Source of the DNA: Brachynemurus nebulosus
Taxonomy: Eukaryota > Arthropoda > Insecta > Neuroptera > Myrmeleontidae
Assembly: GCA_035578155.1 (NCBI GenBank)
Contig: JAPWDM010000005.1
Span: 33,380,108 to 33,444,107, forward strand
DNA length: 64,000 nt
Reading direction: 5' to 3'
Under the pieces are notes generated by a model that was given only the letters and a program-made list of their open reading frames with translations, made no database searches and was not told the DNA's origin. This document shows, one piece after another, positions 22,301 to 36,493 of this stretch. A program made the position numbers and the translations under genes. How positions within the stretch are numbered: position 1 is the first letter of the stretch; each line of letters starts with the position of its first letter.

Positions 22301-25300
22301 TAAAACATCTCTTATTTAAATTGATAGGTATTTATGTTTCTCGAAACGATAATATTATCTTTAATAAGAATTGATAAAATTTAATTGTTAATAAAATAAA
22401 AGTTTACATAAACCTGTTCTGACATTTTTATATAATGAATTCTTACTGTACTTATGTATTATCATATTATACCAAAATTTTAAACTGACATACAGAGTTC
22501 AATTAAACAATTTAATCAGATTTTTTTCCTACATACAATTAATCTTGAAGATACACAGGCACATTTGTTTTAGTAAATGCTGTTGTGGCTGCGAATTCTT
22601 AGAAGTAACGTTTCATATATGTTTTCTTTTTATTTTGGTTGACTTGTGTCTCTTTTCTGGTCATTCAACTATCTTGCCACGTTTTGAAGTATGTATCCGT
22701 TTAATTGAATATTTATTTTAATTGTGTTGAATCGTTTTGGCAAAATAAATATTTTACGAGTCCATCAGAAGAAGCCGTGTGTTCCACTGTAGATACCTTG
22801 CAGCAATTGTCAGATATCAAAACATCAAATGATATCTACTGTTACGATTGAAATGAAATCATGCCGACAGTGTATTGTTTTATAAAACGACTCGACCCCT
22901 AGAGAGATTAAATAAGATTTCAGTGTAATGTGTACTTTCGATTTTTTTCCCCTCAAAGTCAGTGAACTTTAAATTTGTTTCTGGAATTTGTTATAAACGT
23001 TTTACCGTTAGAAAAACTGTTTTTCTAACACTGTTAAATTTTTCTTTCGGTAATTTTTTGTGTTTAATATGCCATGAAATTTTTATTAATTTATGTAAAA
23101 CTGGTTTTTCAGTAAATGTAAAATTTTAACAATAGAATTGGCAATACGGATTCAATTAAATAACAAATATGTATTTAACCGAAACCGGTAATCATTTTTA
23201 TTTTTAGAAATTTAACACATCCTCAATGCGACAAAATTTCTTTAATAAATATCAGTTTTCAGAATTGGAGCTGATATTAATAGTGATCCAAGACAAAAAG
23301 ATGTTTGGATGAGAATCGTTTCTGATTGATGATAATAGGACGTACTTTTGGGAAACTACGAAACACTGTTATTTCAATTTAAAGTCTATATTTCTATAGC
23401 GTGATTTTTATTACTTAACGAGTTGTTAATAACCATATATTGCGGTCGGCAAAAGAAGCATTCACATACGCAGGCTGGTGAAGACATCGTGATATCTTTA
23501 TGAGGCAAAACACACAGAGAGAGTATACATGCAGTTTATAGCCATACTAAAAAAAAATATAAACGGCTTTAATAAAATATAGTTACCTACGGTTAAAATC
23601 TGAAATGATTTGTTGAATCCATTACATTAAACAAATTTTCAGTTATTATATTAATTAAATTTTAGGGCCGTATTTATTTGAAAATTGGGACAGGTGGGAT
23701 TGCTGAACAACACACTGTCAATGAGGGATGGCACACAGCTTCCACGTATTTGTAACAAACTTTTATCCAATTTTTAAAGTAATTTTGTGCTTAAATTGCA
23801 TCTTATTTTAAATTTCCTGTCTTATTATTATGAACATTATGTCTGAAACAAGAATAGCTTTAGACAAGAATAGGGTAAACTGCTTCTTAACTTTTTTTGA
23901 TGGGGCTATAGAACTATGGAAATTACGAAAAGAATGACTCCGTAGCTTCTTTTTAAATGTTAAATCAATTCGTCAAAAAAACTAAAGTTAAGTTGCTAAG
24001 TTAACCTCATAATTTCCTTTAAAATGGCTTCGGAACTCTAATTTTGCGTGGTCTATTACACACTGGGTGAATTTTTTATTGCTCAAAACACGTGACTATA
24101 AGATCAGGAAGTAATACATATAATTTTTTTTATATATTGAAACAGCTTTCTGGTGTCTACACCCAAATTCCTTTTACTCTCGAGGTTTTTTCTCACTTTT
24201 TTTTTCACTGAACAAGTTTGATAAAAAATCTGAATGTCACCCAACTGACTTAAGTAAAATAATAATTAAGTATAATTTTTTTGTTTCTGTTTCAAATTTG
24301 TTAATTGGCTATAGTAGTAACTGGTTCATACATATTTATTTGTATGTATGTCTGGACAGTGGACAGGATTATTTCCAAATGACATTGAAGAATATAAAAC
24401 TTGTCTGTGAACGAATTATAATTAAGAATTTAAAAATTAATTAACGACCAAATTTCTAACTTAGTTAACAATTATTTTAATTATTATCCAGCGTCGTTAA
24501 AAAAAATTTAATCAGTATATATACATGATATACATTCTGAAAAATGCTATGCTGTTTTTTAACCAATTTAACACTGCATTCTCACTTTTTAGTCTGATTG
24601 TGTGAGTACAAATATGTAATAAAAAATCATATATGTTAAATTCCACAATAAAATATTTCGTTAGAAATTTCACAATTATGCATGCATGTAGGTATATAAG
24701 GGTCATTTTTTTTTCTATCGAAAACCATTGATTGTCCCGTTAAGTAGAAGGAGGTCGCCTGGAAAAATTCAATTTTATGCCATTTTCTGTTTATAGATAT
24801 ATACCTAAAGGAAAAAGTTGTAGGTAATAAAAGGTAGTCTTCGCTAATTTTCCAAATAATCTGTCGTTTTCGAAATATGATACAAACTTTGGTTTTTAGA
24901 AAGCTGGCATTGAAAGCTTTTCAACGATATCTAAAATATGATTTTTTTAATATATCTAGTACTCTATGAAGTTCTTTTTATCAAATGGCATTAAGTAAAC
25001 TGAACACCTAAAGTTACATTTCCTCCACAATTTTATTTCATCGATTTTTTTATCTGGTCTAGTTTGCAATAAGTTTGCAATGGCTTAGGCATTATTTATG
25101 TTAAAATGATATATTTATTAAAATTTAATAATGCAAATTTATTCTTAACATAAACTGGTTTTCTGTAATGATTTTTTTTTATTCTTTTAATCATATTTGA
25201 TATATTTATGCAATTTTATACAGTATTGCACTACTTTTTGCATTTAACTTATGATTAGCAATAGAAAATCTGTTTAAATAATATATTATTATATGTACGG

Positions 25301-25920
25301 ATGTACACTACCGTTAAAAAAATATGAAAACAATATACATTTCCCATTTTAAATTGGTTTTCGTGGAAGTTTAAAATTTTACAAAGTCCCGAAACTTTTT
25401 ATCATTACTGTAATTACTTACCATTTACGTATTGTATAAATATTAATTTTGATTTTGTGTTACAGTCAAAGAAATAGATTGGAAAAATGTTAGGTACTTA
25501 TAAGAAATTTTTACGGTATGCACTTCGTGATTAATAACAATGACACTGTTATATAAAATGTAAATGGTTCACTGCTTCACGTAATTATTAATATAATTAT
25601 TTTTGAAAATATGTATTACTTAATTTTGTTTTAATATAAGGAAGTTTATGTTGAATTATTTTGGAATGTGGAAACAAAATTGTAATGTCGTTTACCTCGG
25701 TCGTATGTAAATTTACAAATTTTGGAATAATTAAGAAATTAGGTTTTGACCAGTGACTGAAATTATTATTGGTATGTTATTCATCAATAAGCATAAATTC
25801 TTTTTTTGATTATGTATAACTTTAATGTCTAAAAGAAGTTGAACCTTTCCAGTGGTAAAAAAGATTATCGATAAGAAAGCGAAAGTTTCCACAAATATGT
25901 TAAATATAAATACTTCATAT
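22301..25920. other. AT-rich intergenic DNA
   Basis: No gene or confident element found. Frames are short and low-complexity. Local GC-richer spots near 22770-22870 and 23440-23530 are not recognisable. Confidence 0.4.
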
Positions 25921-26647
25921 TTAAGGTAGTTGGTCGATAAAACGACTTTTTCAAGGGATTTTAGGGAAACTTCTCTAGATATTTATTTAATTCAATACCA
26001 ATAATACGAGCCTATTCTGATTAAAATTGACTACCCCAATTTTGAGAAAAACGATTTAAAAATTTTGTAATTTTAACAGGGGTTCTTATGATAAAACTCT
26101 ATTTTTTTTTAATAAAATGAAATGGTGTTAAAGGAATTTGATAAAAATTTAATAGGTTAGAAAATACAAAGTTACAAACCATATTCAATAAGAAATAAAA
26201 ATTATTCACTACGTCGTTTTTGAAATATAATTTGTAAGCATCATTTTACAACGTGTTTGCAACGCTTTTTTAACAATGCTTTTCATTTCTACAACATAAG
26301 CGCGCGGCAATTCAAAAAAAACAAGTAATATACAAATATAATAACTGAAGAATATTAATACATTACTTAATTTTTGATAAAAGAAAATTTTTTTGCTGAG
26401 ATATACTTTTGTACCTAACTATCTCAGAGCCACTACGTTAAGGTAGTTGGCATATTAAAGATTAAAAAACTACTGAATCCTAAAAATGTCTACTAATTAT
26501 TGTCGTTTATATATCTCAATAGAATTACATTAAGTATTGATTTTCCGTATGTCTTGAGTTTTCAGTGTTGGTTTTCCAGTGTGTTTCGGAGGACAACCGT
26601 ATTGGCTCTAGAGCAACAGAATTGGTTCTATGGTACTACCACCTTAA
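25921..26647. mobile_element. Possible TTAA-flanked element(s)
   Basis: TTAAGGTAGTTGG occurs at 25921 and again at 26438. The sequence CTACCACCTTAA ends at 26647, so its inverse TTAAGGTGGTAG is a plausible partner end for either. TTAA suggests piggyBac-type insertion, but the ends are short and imperfect. Confidence 0.3.
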
Positions 26648-28190
26648 AAAGATTAATTAATATTTTTTATTAGTTCAAAATAATTTATTCAAAAACAAAA
26701 AGTCATCAAAACAAAAATATTGATATTCAAATAATTATATTATATAAAGAAAAAAAAATTAATAATAGCAAAAAATGCGAACAGTTGTCTTGCTATATTT
26801 AAACAAAAGCAATTTCGCAACCGACTAGGTATATTATAGTAAATAAGTGTTTTAATTTTATCGCTCTTTGATTTCTTTTTTCAATTATTATTAGGCAATT
26901 GACCAATATTATTATGGTATAGGTACATTATACTTATGTGTGGTGTATAAACACCACAATAAAACAATGTAATGAAATGGACAAGCCACGACACAAAATA
27001 CAATGACTACATGTCTAGTAAAATAATGACAAAATGCTAGGTGGGGTTTCTTAATAAAATAGATCATTTTAGAATGTATTTAATAAAATAAAGTAAGTGG
27101 TATAGAAATACTGTTAAATGCTGTTACCTAGACTAGAGTTACATACTTGCATATATTTAAAGAATTGAAAATATTAAATTCAATTAATGGAATATTTCGG
27201 TCAATAAGTGAATAATTGGATCTTTGCAAAAACCAAAAATTTTTGGCGAAAATCCAAATGTAGTTATTCTTTCTGTCTCACTGCCGATGGAGCCGGTATC
27301 CATCTAACATATCATCGTCGGGTTTTTCACTTTTAATGAATTTTTGAAAAGAAGAAGACATCCTGCTCTATGAAATATAATAAAACTATTTCAGTTTTTT
27401 AAAAATATTTTTTATGACTTGAATTTGCTTTTGAAATCCGAAATATGTCTCCGTCTGTTAGTTTACTAGGACTGGAACACAATACGAATTGCAATTCTTG
27501 ACCGATTTTGAAAATTCGATCGATTCGTAGTGATTTTCACGATGGCCACTCTAAAAAATTAATCTTACAGTATTCATTATTCATTAAATAGTTCATTACG
27601 CAACCGTCGTAATATTACAGATGCCTCTAGTATGTATAAATGTAATTAGTTTTTAAAAACAACGTGCAGGTTGTGCATTTTTGGTTCCGTTTTTATAAAT
27701 GTTACCTCAGTGGTGGAAACGCAGAGAAATATTTAAAAATCGAAAATGTTACCTAAAAATATGTGTTACAAGTTTCGTTAAAAATTAAACTATTTACTAT
27801 GTACAATTAGTTGCCCTAGTTGAACTATTATTGAATTTAAAAATCATTAAATTACCAATATGTTATCTATAATGTAAGCATGTTTAATATTCAATCGTGT
27901 ATTTAATAGTTGTACTTACAAATTTATTGCAAAAGTATAAATAGTTTTGTTTTTTTTTTTTTATTTTGCTTCATTGAAAAGATAATTCAAGTATTACACC
28001 CTCAATACATTCGAATTTCAATTATTATTTGGTATTTCCAATCACTTTTTTGGTTCAAAAACATAAATTGCACGATCTTTTACGTCAATTATTGAATCTA
28101 GACGATGAAATGATAGATGAATGCTTGACTTCAAATAATTCAGGAGGTATTTTCTTTTTATTTAATGAAAACAACTAAATTGTTTCTTTT
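26648..28190. other. AT-rich intergenic DNA
   Basis: No gene seen. A somewhat GC-richer block at about 27260-27320 has no recognisable content. Confidence 0.35.
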
Positions 28191-28677
28191 AGCGAATTTC
28201 CAGATTGGGAATTCAGCCATTACGCTCACTGTCATGACGTGACCTACACCCGGGACTATGATAGAAATTTGTTTTGAGGTCCTTAGAAACCGAAAATGAC
28301 TACTAAAATTTGTATATATATACATATGTATGTATTCATGTGTCCGCGCGATAACTCTCGAACAAAACATTTTTTACGAAATTTGGTAAAACATTGGAAG
28401 TCAAAAAATTATGGATGAATTCTTTAGCCTGATACGTCCGTCCGATGCCCGGAACATGATTTTTGGGCACTTTTCGTGGAAAAAATTAGTTTTTTTCCGA
28501 AATTTCCCCCAAATCAAAAATTTTTGCGATATCTTTTCACATCATTGGAAAGAGGAGTCAAGAACTCAAAAAAAAAAGTTTTTGAACTTTTATTTTATGT
28601 AAACTGGTTTCCGAGAAAACTAATTTTTGTAAACGGAAATTCGCTATGTTCTGCAGGATGCTTCGACAAGTGTATTT
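28191..28677 (+). repeat. Copy B of the ~500 bp dispersed repeat
   Basis: The most complete, uninterrupted copy. It opens with AGCGAATTTCCAG and closes with GGAAATTCGCTATG plus a GCAGGATGCTTCGACA tail, so GCGAATTTCC forms short inverted ends. Inside are CACTGTCATGAC, a short TA microsatellite, GTCCGCGCGATAACTCTCG and CCGATGCCCGGAACATG. No protein frame is conserved between copies. Confidence 0.75.
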
Positions 28678-29671
28678 AAATTATTCATTTTATTTGTAGT
28701 TTAAGAAATATATTCCCCGGTTTATACAAACTACGGCCATAGTTTCAAAAAAATCTTCGTACCGTAAAATCAGTCAACTATTACACTCACAAAATAAAGA
28801 CGAAATTTAAGTTTTGATTTTGCTTAAGATTGTCGAAATTCCAAAATAAGATGTAAAACATCTTAATTGTTTCTTCTGTATAAATAAATCTTTCAAAAAT
28901 TTCAAATTTTAATTTTTACTTGTACGAACACATGTACGATCAGAAACATATGTTTATTTTAACTACATTGTCTGCGATTTGCGGTGTTTGGTTGTTGGAA
29001 AAAAAAGGTGTCAAGATCGCGGAAGAGAAGAACAATTCAAAATATTTCTGTTTCAAACAATCGCCAGCTAAGTAACAATTTTTTTTTTTTATTTTTGAAT
29101 AGAATTGAATTTGAAGATGTGATTATTCAATAAATTTCGCGCGGACGAATCATGAAAATTTATTATCACTGTTGTAAATAAATATAATGTTTGTTGTTGC
29201 TTATTTATTTCATGGGCATTTGTTCAATTATAATTGTGGGGTACGCCTATGTATTTATTTAATATAAGTATATACATACAACTTACTGTTATTTTACGGT
29301 TTTGATTCAAATATATATGTAAACTACTGAATTTAATTTGTATATACTAAAAGACGTGCGTAATAATATCTACTGTAAATGAGAAAATTTACAAAAGTAC
29401 CTAATGAGGAAATGATTACATAGTAATACAGGAATATTTGTGATCAATAAATTATGCGTCCTGAAAGATCATGCAGGTCTACTAAGTCATAACCATTCCT
29501 AAATTAATTATTTGAAAGATGTGACCTTGATGTAATTGATGTATTTCTCTATTAGCGAATTTCCAGAATGGAATTCAGCTATTACAACCACTGTCATGAC
29601 ACGATTTGAGCTCGGGATTATGGCAGAAATTTGTTTTAAGGTCCCTGGAAACCAAAAATAATATTCACCAA

Positions 29672-29777
<106 letters not shown>

Positions 29778-30230
29778 CTGTGTGAGTTTTTCGAGAGTTG
29801 CCATTTTTATTACAGCCAAACCGTTTATTAATCGAAAAATTGTTCAATTAAGAGTTGTAGATATCGACGGGGGCAACCGATTGCTATAGTCAGGAGCTTT
29901 ATAGCTCTTATGGTTTTCGAGCTATGATACAAACTTATAGATATTTAAATGGGACTATATATTAATTTTTCGATAAAACTGATCTAATGCATTAATTAAC
30001 AACATAAATGAGCAAAAAAATTTTTTTTACCCAAGTTGAATTTTTTAATTTTTGTTTAATTTATCAGTTAGGCGGTAAAAATATGCATATGCACTTGAGG
30101 CTACTTCAACCGATAGTGTTTTTATTGGTTACATTTCCATTACAACCAAGAAAAGAACCTTTTCCAGTACCATTTCTATCATAAAAATTTGGTTGTAATA
30201 GAAATGGCAAGTCTCAAAAAACTCACATGG
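29778..30230. mobile_element. TA-flanked MITE nested in repeat copy C
   Basis: Left end CTGTGTGAGTTTTTCGAGAG and inverse right end CCATGTGAGTTTTTTGAGAC stay paired for about 39 bp (GCCATTT.TATTACA.CCAAA). TA lies on both sides (29776-29777, 30231-30232). A further CCATTACAACCAAG block near 30137 repeats part of the end. Tc1/mariner-type by target site. Confidence 0.75.
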
Positions 30231-30561
30231 TATATGTATATGTGTCCGCAGGATAACTCTCGAACGAAATGGATGCTGCGAAATGTTGGAAGTCCCAAAT
30301 CCTTGGATGAGTTCTTCAGCTAGACACATCGGATGCCAGGAACATGGTTTTTGTTCTGGCAAAAAATTAATCTTTTGCCAAAATTTCTACTTATTCAAAA
30401 GTTTTTGTGAAATTTTTTTACACCATTTAAAAGAGGGGAAAAAATTACATAATAAAAGGTCTTTAAACTATTATTCTATGTCAACTAGTTTCCGAGAAAA
30501 ACTAATTTTTATAAAAGGAAATTCGCTATGTTATGCAGGATGCTGCGACAGGGGTATTTCT

Positions 30562-31223
30562 TAGTTTTGATACTTTGATACTAAAATTTAAAAATAAATA
30601 AATAATTATTTTCTTTTTTGAAAACTTTTTCAAATCAAATTTTTCCAAATTTTTGCCTAATTTCTGTGATACCGTTATGTAAAAAATGGTTTTTATACGT
30701 ATGATTTAAGTATAAGTATACCATATATGTATTATAACTATATGGCCAATCCCTATAAGAGGCAGTAGTTCCGATGAAGTGAGACGGATAGACATCGGGT
30801 AGAGGCACTTCAGTTGTTTTGCGCAGATGCATCAATTAGTGTTTACCGTGTTTACTGTTCAGATTGGTTCATATTACCACCAAAAAAGTCACGTTTGCGC
30901 AAAACGAACAAAATACTTCCAAATCTGCACCGTGATGTTGGGACGTTTTTTTCATATCCATTTGGCTATATATGTATACTACATATATGAAGTATACCTA
31001 AACTAATGTATGAATCTAGGGTTAAGAACGAAAGTCATATTATAACTTATAGTGTGATACATCCTGACTTCGACAATTAACTTTTTTAGTTTTTCATTGT
31101 AACTAAATTTTTAAGTTTGAATGAGGTTAACAACCGAATACTTTCATCATTCTCTCTGTCTAACTGAGAAATCTGATAAAAAGTAAAATTTTTGTCTTAA
31201 AAATATTTCTAAATTCAATTTTT

Positions 31224-31299
<76 letters not shown>

Positions 31300-31954
31300 G
31301 TTAAAGTAACTGACACCATAATCTACTCAAATAATATACCGTTCATTTTTGAATTTGTATTTGCATTTTAAGAAAATAAGAATCGTGACTCCTACATTGT
31401 TATTACGTCATATTAATGTCAAGTTAATTTTATTTCGTTAATGTTCGGATCGTTTTTTATCAAAACATAACTGTTTTTATTGACATTTGAAAAAAATGTT
31501 CAGAAATATACTTATTCCTAGATCAATAAAGGAATAATTACAAAATTTACGTATATTATGTAAAGTTGAGTTCTGTAGATCTCAAGCTATTTGTTCTTTT
31601 TGGTTATTATTAGTTTTTTTGGTTATTATTTACATATGTTGCTCTTTACTATCGTTCTTTTAAGCTAAAATTATTTAACCAATTAATAAAAGTATCAAAG
31701 TTTTCAAGCTTTTCGCTTTTGTTGTCACGGCTATTTTTTCTTGCAAACTTCATTTTTTCAATTGTACGATTATTGCTTTTAAAATTTGTACGCATCTCCA
31801 ATAATATCTTTTCTTTTAAATTTCAATGACAATAAAATTAATTCTTACATTTTCAATCATTATATTTATCTATGCATATGTAAATCTATGTATAACTCAC
31901 ATAATCAATACAGACAGATGATCGTGTGACGGATCGTGCATATATACAAATAAA
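30562..31954. other. Intergenic DNA with one GC-richer block
   Basis: No gene. Bases about 30740-30960 are GC-richer and contain TTTGCGCAAAACG and GTTTTGCGCAGATGC in inverse relation, possibly part of an unidentified element. The rest is AT-rich. Confidence 0.35.
31227..31296. repeat. (TA)n microsatellite
   Basis: About 70 bases of uninterrupted TA. Confidence 0.95.
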
Positions 31955-31956
31955 TA

Positions 31957-32977
31957 CAGTAGAGCTTCAGTTAAGTTAACATCAGTTTTGTTAAGTGACG
32001 TCATTTTTTTCTCACTAAAGTTAAGAGGATTTTATAGAAATAGAAAGAAACAATATTATTATATTATACATCTTTAAGACAAAGATATTATAAATTCTAT
32101 AAAAACTGTATGCGTAGTAAAAAAAAAACAATTACATATAGTATGATTTAAAGAAATTGGTTTGGATCTCATAAGAGTATTCGAATTTAAACTTTTCTCT
32201 GTTCAATTTTAGAACTTTGCTTGTAACTTAAAGTTCATAAGTGTTACTAATTATGTTTATTTAAAGTGAAAATTCGAACGATATTACAAAAACAAAGGGA
32301 AATAATATTAGTTACATATTTCTCATAACATAACTATGATTGGTTATGACCTGAACTATAAAGCCCTGAATTATAAAGTCTTAAAACATAAAAACGTAAA
32401 CAAATCAGTGGTGTTTTTTAATAAAAATATTTCTCTATGCAAAAAGAATTCTAGAAGTTGAATTCTAGAACTTTTAAAATTTTTTTCAGATATATACAAA
32501 GCGAGTGATTGAAGGCTACTTACTCAATTCAGTTATTCACTTAATTTAATAAATACATTTAAATAATAAATACCGAAATACTTGAATACCAGGTACTTAA
32601 CAACCAATTCGGGGAATTTTGTGAATCAAAAGTAAATCGTAGCTGCTTATATAGATGGATTGAAAAATAGTTACGGTACTTGCCAATTGTCCGTTCAAGG
32701 GACAAAAAAACAATTTCTATAGCAGATATATCTTCTATAATGAAGAACTTTCTGACAGCAATATTTTGAATGGAATTTATACACTAGTATAAGATCCAAT
32801 TAATCCACTGGAATCCAAATTATTAAATAGTTTGCTCTTGTACGTCACCTATGACTTAAATTATTATTTAGCCCCGATCATGTATTAAATGACCGCCACT
32901 GACCACATTCCGCTTCACTAACGTTAAGTTTCACTAAAGTTTACCAAATTTGTCTTAACTTTAGTGAAGCTCCACTG
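31957..32977. mobile_element. pogo/Tigger-like nonautonomous element
   Basis: Left end CAGTAGAGCTTCAGTTAAGT and inverse right end CAGTGGAGCTTCACTAAAGT, flanked by TA (31955-31956, 32978-32979). The CAGTNGARCYTC start is the classic pogo/Tigger terminus. Subterminal TTAAGTTAACATCAG, CACTAAAGTTAAG and TTTAGTGAAGC motifs are repeated. The 1,021 bp interior has no DDE transposase frame. Confidence 0.75.
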
Positions 32978-32979
32978 TA

Positions 32980-35375
32980 TTCTTTTCCGTATTACAGTAA
33001 GATTTCAGCCGCCTGTATTGATTGTATGAGGTGTATCTATCTGGTTAAAAGATTATTTTCTTCATAATTATTGTTTATTGTTATTAATGGCGGGCTCTTT
33101 CATTATTTTTATTCTTATCCATTAGAAAATTATAGGTTGATGTTGTTAATGTTAAAAAAATAGATAAAATAAATAAAATAAGTAATTATTTTTTGCATGA
33201 AATTATATATTGTATTTATTATAATATTTGGTCATGACCTTACAAAACGCAGCTCGATAGTGTAGAGGTACCTACATTTTTTTTTTTCCAAGTAAATTTT
33301 CTTATTAATTGATGAACAATTAATTAATTAGTATTGTATTATTTTAAATATTTTAAATATTTGAATGTTTTTTTTCTTTTTACACTAATAAAAGTTTTCA
33401 TAAAAAAATTTTATTCAAAACTGTAAAAAGATTAGGTTTTTTGACTGAACTAATCACGAGGTATACACAATAAACCCAAATATAACTGAATGGTAGTACG
33501 TTATAACTAAAATAAATGTTATTCCGAAATTCGTTTTAAAGATATAACTGATTTGATAAAAAAATCCCTACGGGTCTAAGTTTGGTGAAAATGAATTGAA
33601 CGACTTCGAAAACTTAAAATTCACTTTCAATTTCATTACTCTGTCATTTGATTTATCACTTTTAGTACACTGAAAAATTTTAGTAAACCTGATGACGTCA
33701 TTAAATTTAAAAAAAAAAATTATTCCCTCAAAATCAAAGTTTAAGGAAATTATTTGAATTATGATGGTTGATTTTTGATGAAATCCTTTAAAATGAAAAT
33801 ATTATTAACGTCGGAAAAAGAAAACTTTCTCTAAAGATATTTGAACTTTGACATCTGACCATATAAACCTTTTAAAAATTTTAATCATTTATTTTAATCA
33901 ATATGTCAAATTTTGTATACCAATCGCTGGTAAACGTATTGTTACTTTCTACGTAATATTATGACAATAGAACGTATGTATTTCGTTTTTCGTTGTAATG
34001 AAGCTATTTCTGGATTCAAAAGACTTTATTAACAAGCTATAAAGATACAATATTAACACTTTTTATCTTACCTATAATAATACTTCAAAAAAGGAAAAAC
34101 AATTGTACTTCAAGTTCAATTTTTCAATATATTATTATAATCGTAAAGAGAATGATGTAGCAAATTCATCAAATTACATATGTCTTAGGTATATAGAAAA
34201 ATCAGACATTTTAGTTTTATTACGCTTAATGAATTTAAGTGACTCGAATGAGGTGTACTCTATGTTTTCCAGCCATTTAATATGCACAGAACACTTTCCA
34301 GAAAGAAATAATTAGAAATAGTGACATTCATAAACATAATTCTGATGATCAACATTTAAACGATTATACTGATGTTTATCGGATTTTATTTTATTTCGTA
34401 TATTCTTTATTTATATACGACTCTACTTTCTTAGTTTGTTGTGTATATCACGTGTGCTCAACCAGTTCGATCTTTCTTGTTTTAATTATTTTTATTTATT
34501 TAATTTGATAATGATCATATAGATGGAAACATGTCACAAAAGTAATTAAAGTGACATTTGTGCAAATAAGTAAAATATTTTATCTATTATTAGCAAATTT
34601 ACCATATAATAAAATAACGCTCAAATCTATTAAATCATACGACATCCCCAAGTTTCATATTCTTCTGAAAATGACTAGGTACTCAAGGACTGTGGAATTT
34701 ATTGATTGGAGTTAAAGAATACAGAAACGGATATTGGTCTAGTTGCGTTGACAACCTACATCAATTACAGGATATTTTACGTATCTTTAAATACATTTTG
34801 GGGACTTTATTTCTCTATAGTTAGATGAATCGATTGCATTTTACAATATTCTCATCATTCTTAACCTCGAAATTTCAGTTTAAAAAATTTCAAATTGTTA
34901 AACAAATCACATCCTTTGCCTGCGCCCTACATTTATATTATATACCTATCGACAATTTATTTATTATCATCATAGCGTAATAGAAAAGACACGAATGCTT
35001 ACATATATAAGTAATGGTTGGTTCTTACCTTTTTAATGTTTCGTAGTTATAATCCCGAACCGATTATAATTTTAGCGATGTCTGTCATAGTTTTGCGTTG
35101 TCCGACACGCATTTAACCAGTTCTTAATAGTCTGGGAAAAATCTTTAAAATTTTTTAAACGTTACACTGAAAAATATCCAAAAATACTTGTGCTACTGTG
35201 CAATTGTTGTATGATTTGTATTTGTAATGAATCTCGGTCACTTATGATAATTGTAGCCTGTACGAAATTCTAGAGTAGAGTATTAATAGTTTTTTTTTTT
35301 TTATTAAGTCTTAGAAAAAACTGAAATGATTGCTGTCTGGACTTAAATACCCCCTAAAATTGTGAAAATCTCTAA
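32980..35375. other. AT-rich intergenic DNA
   Basis: No gene recognised. Near 35076-35115 the minus strand reads AAATGCGTGTCGGAC, related to the dispersed motif listed at 35791. Confidence 0.4.
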
Positions 35376-35383
35376 CCACTGAC

Positions 35384-35771
35384 CAGATGCGGCGCAAGAC
35401 AAAAATGGGAGGTGGGCAAGACAATTTTTGCGAGGCTCTTTTTTTTGTTATTTGTTTTTTTTTTTTTTAATTTCTTTTTAGTAATTAGGCGATGAACAAA
35501 AAAATATTTCTAACTTTTTTGCGGGGCAGCTAGAATGTCTTCCTGTCTCCCTGAAAATTTGCTTTTGCGAGGCCCCGTTTCCTCCGATTTGTCAAAAAAC
35601 GCTCCCTAAAAATTAATTGACGAGCAAAAAAAGAACCATTCCACAACCGGCCGACTACCTTCGTAAACCTTCTACTACTTTTCATACACATGTGAGGTCA
35701 TACCGCGAGGCTTTCGAAAACGCGAGGCCATAGGCGGTCGCCCACTTCGCCTACTCTTTTCGCCGCCTTTA
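35384..35771. mobile_element. hAT-like MITE
   Basis: Left CAGATGCGGCGCAAGACAAA and inverse right TAAAGGCGGCGAAAAGAGTA share GCGGCG. Flanking 8-mers CCACTGAC (35376-35383) and CTACTGAC (35772-35779) differ by one base. The subterminal GCGAGGC and GGCGGTCGCCC blocks are typical of hAT MITEs. Ends are diverged. Confidence 0.6.
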
Positions 35772-35790
35772 CTACTGACTACGACACGCT

Positions 35791-35834
35791 AATTTAATGC
35801 GTGTCTGACGCGTACTTGGTGCATTTTATTTTTT
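35791..35834 (+). repeat. Dispersed motif TTAATGCGTGTC, copy 1
   Basis: TTTAATGCGTGTCTGACGCG followed by TACTTGGTGCATTTTATTT. Two relatives lie at 45597-45639 (plus) and 53486-53531 (minus). Probably the end of an unidentified transposon family; no paired end was found. Confidence 0.5.
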
Positions 35835-36485
35835 CATGCTAATCAATGACTGGCAGTATAAATATACAATCGTGAAGAAGGTATCTTTGACTACGGTGAC
35901 TGCTATGTCAGTGGGTCATTGACTATTATTCGAAACAGCCATAACGTTATTGGTATATAGCGTTCGTTAATAACATTAAAAACAAAATACAATAATTTAT
36001 TGTTTTAAACTATCTAACTATATAAAGAATTAAATGTGTGTACATCACAGAACCTGCAAAGTACAATCACATGTGCATATTAATTGACTGAATACAAGCG
36101 TACAAATATCTATAGGTATTGTATTTGATGGTTTTTTTTTTTTAAATACAATTTCCGGAAACGCATTAATACTGTACGGTGAATCCGTTGTCTTTTATTG
36201 ATGCGTTGTATAAATTCTTGTGTTACTCGTGTATGAATTATAGCCTTCAATACGGTGGTGTGGTGATACTTCAAACTTTTACCATTCCACGAAAATGTTT
36301 TCTAGAGCTTTCACTTGCTAGTAATCAGCGTATTTCAGTAACTCCAGTAACATATTTCATATTACGAAATAAGAAAATGGAGTTCAAAGTTGGAGTGGCA
36401 GAATGACGGAAATTATTTTCAAACAACAAATTCATAATTTTTTCGCGGAATACAGTTTGGGAAACACTCCTCTAGAGATCTATCA
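35835..36485. other. Intergenic DNA
   Basis: An open frame at 36179-36406 shows no known motif. Nothing else seen. Confidence 0.35.
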
Positions 36486-36493
36486 GACATTAT

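Noticed and set aside
33251..33275. tRNA A-box-like sequence (TAGTGTAGAGG)
   Set aside because: No B box or cloverleaf follows; a T run comes directly after.
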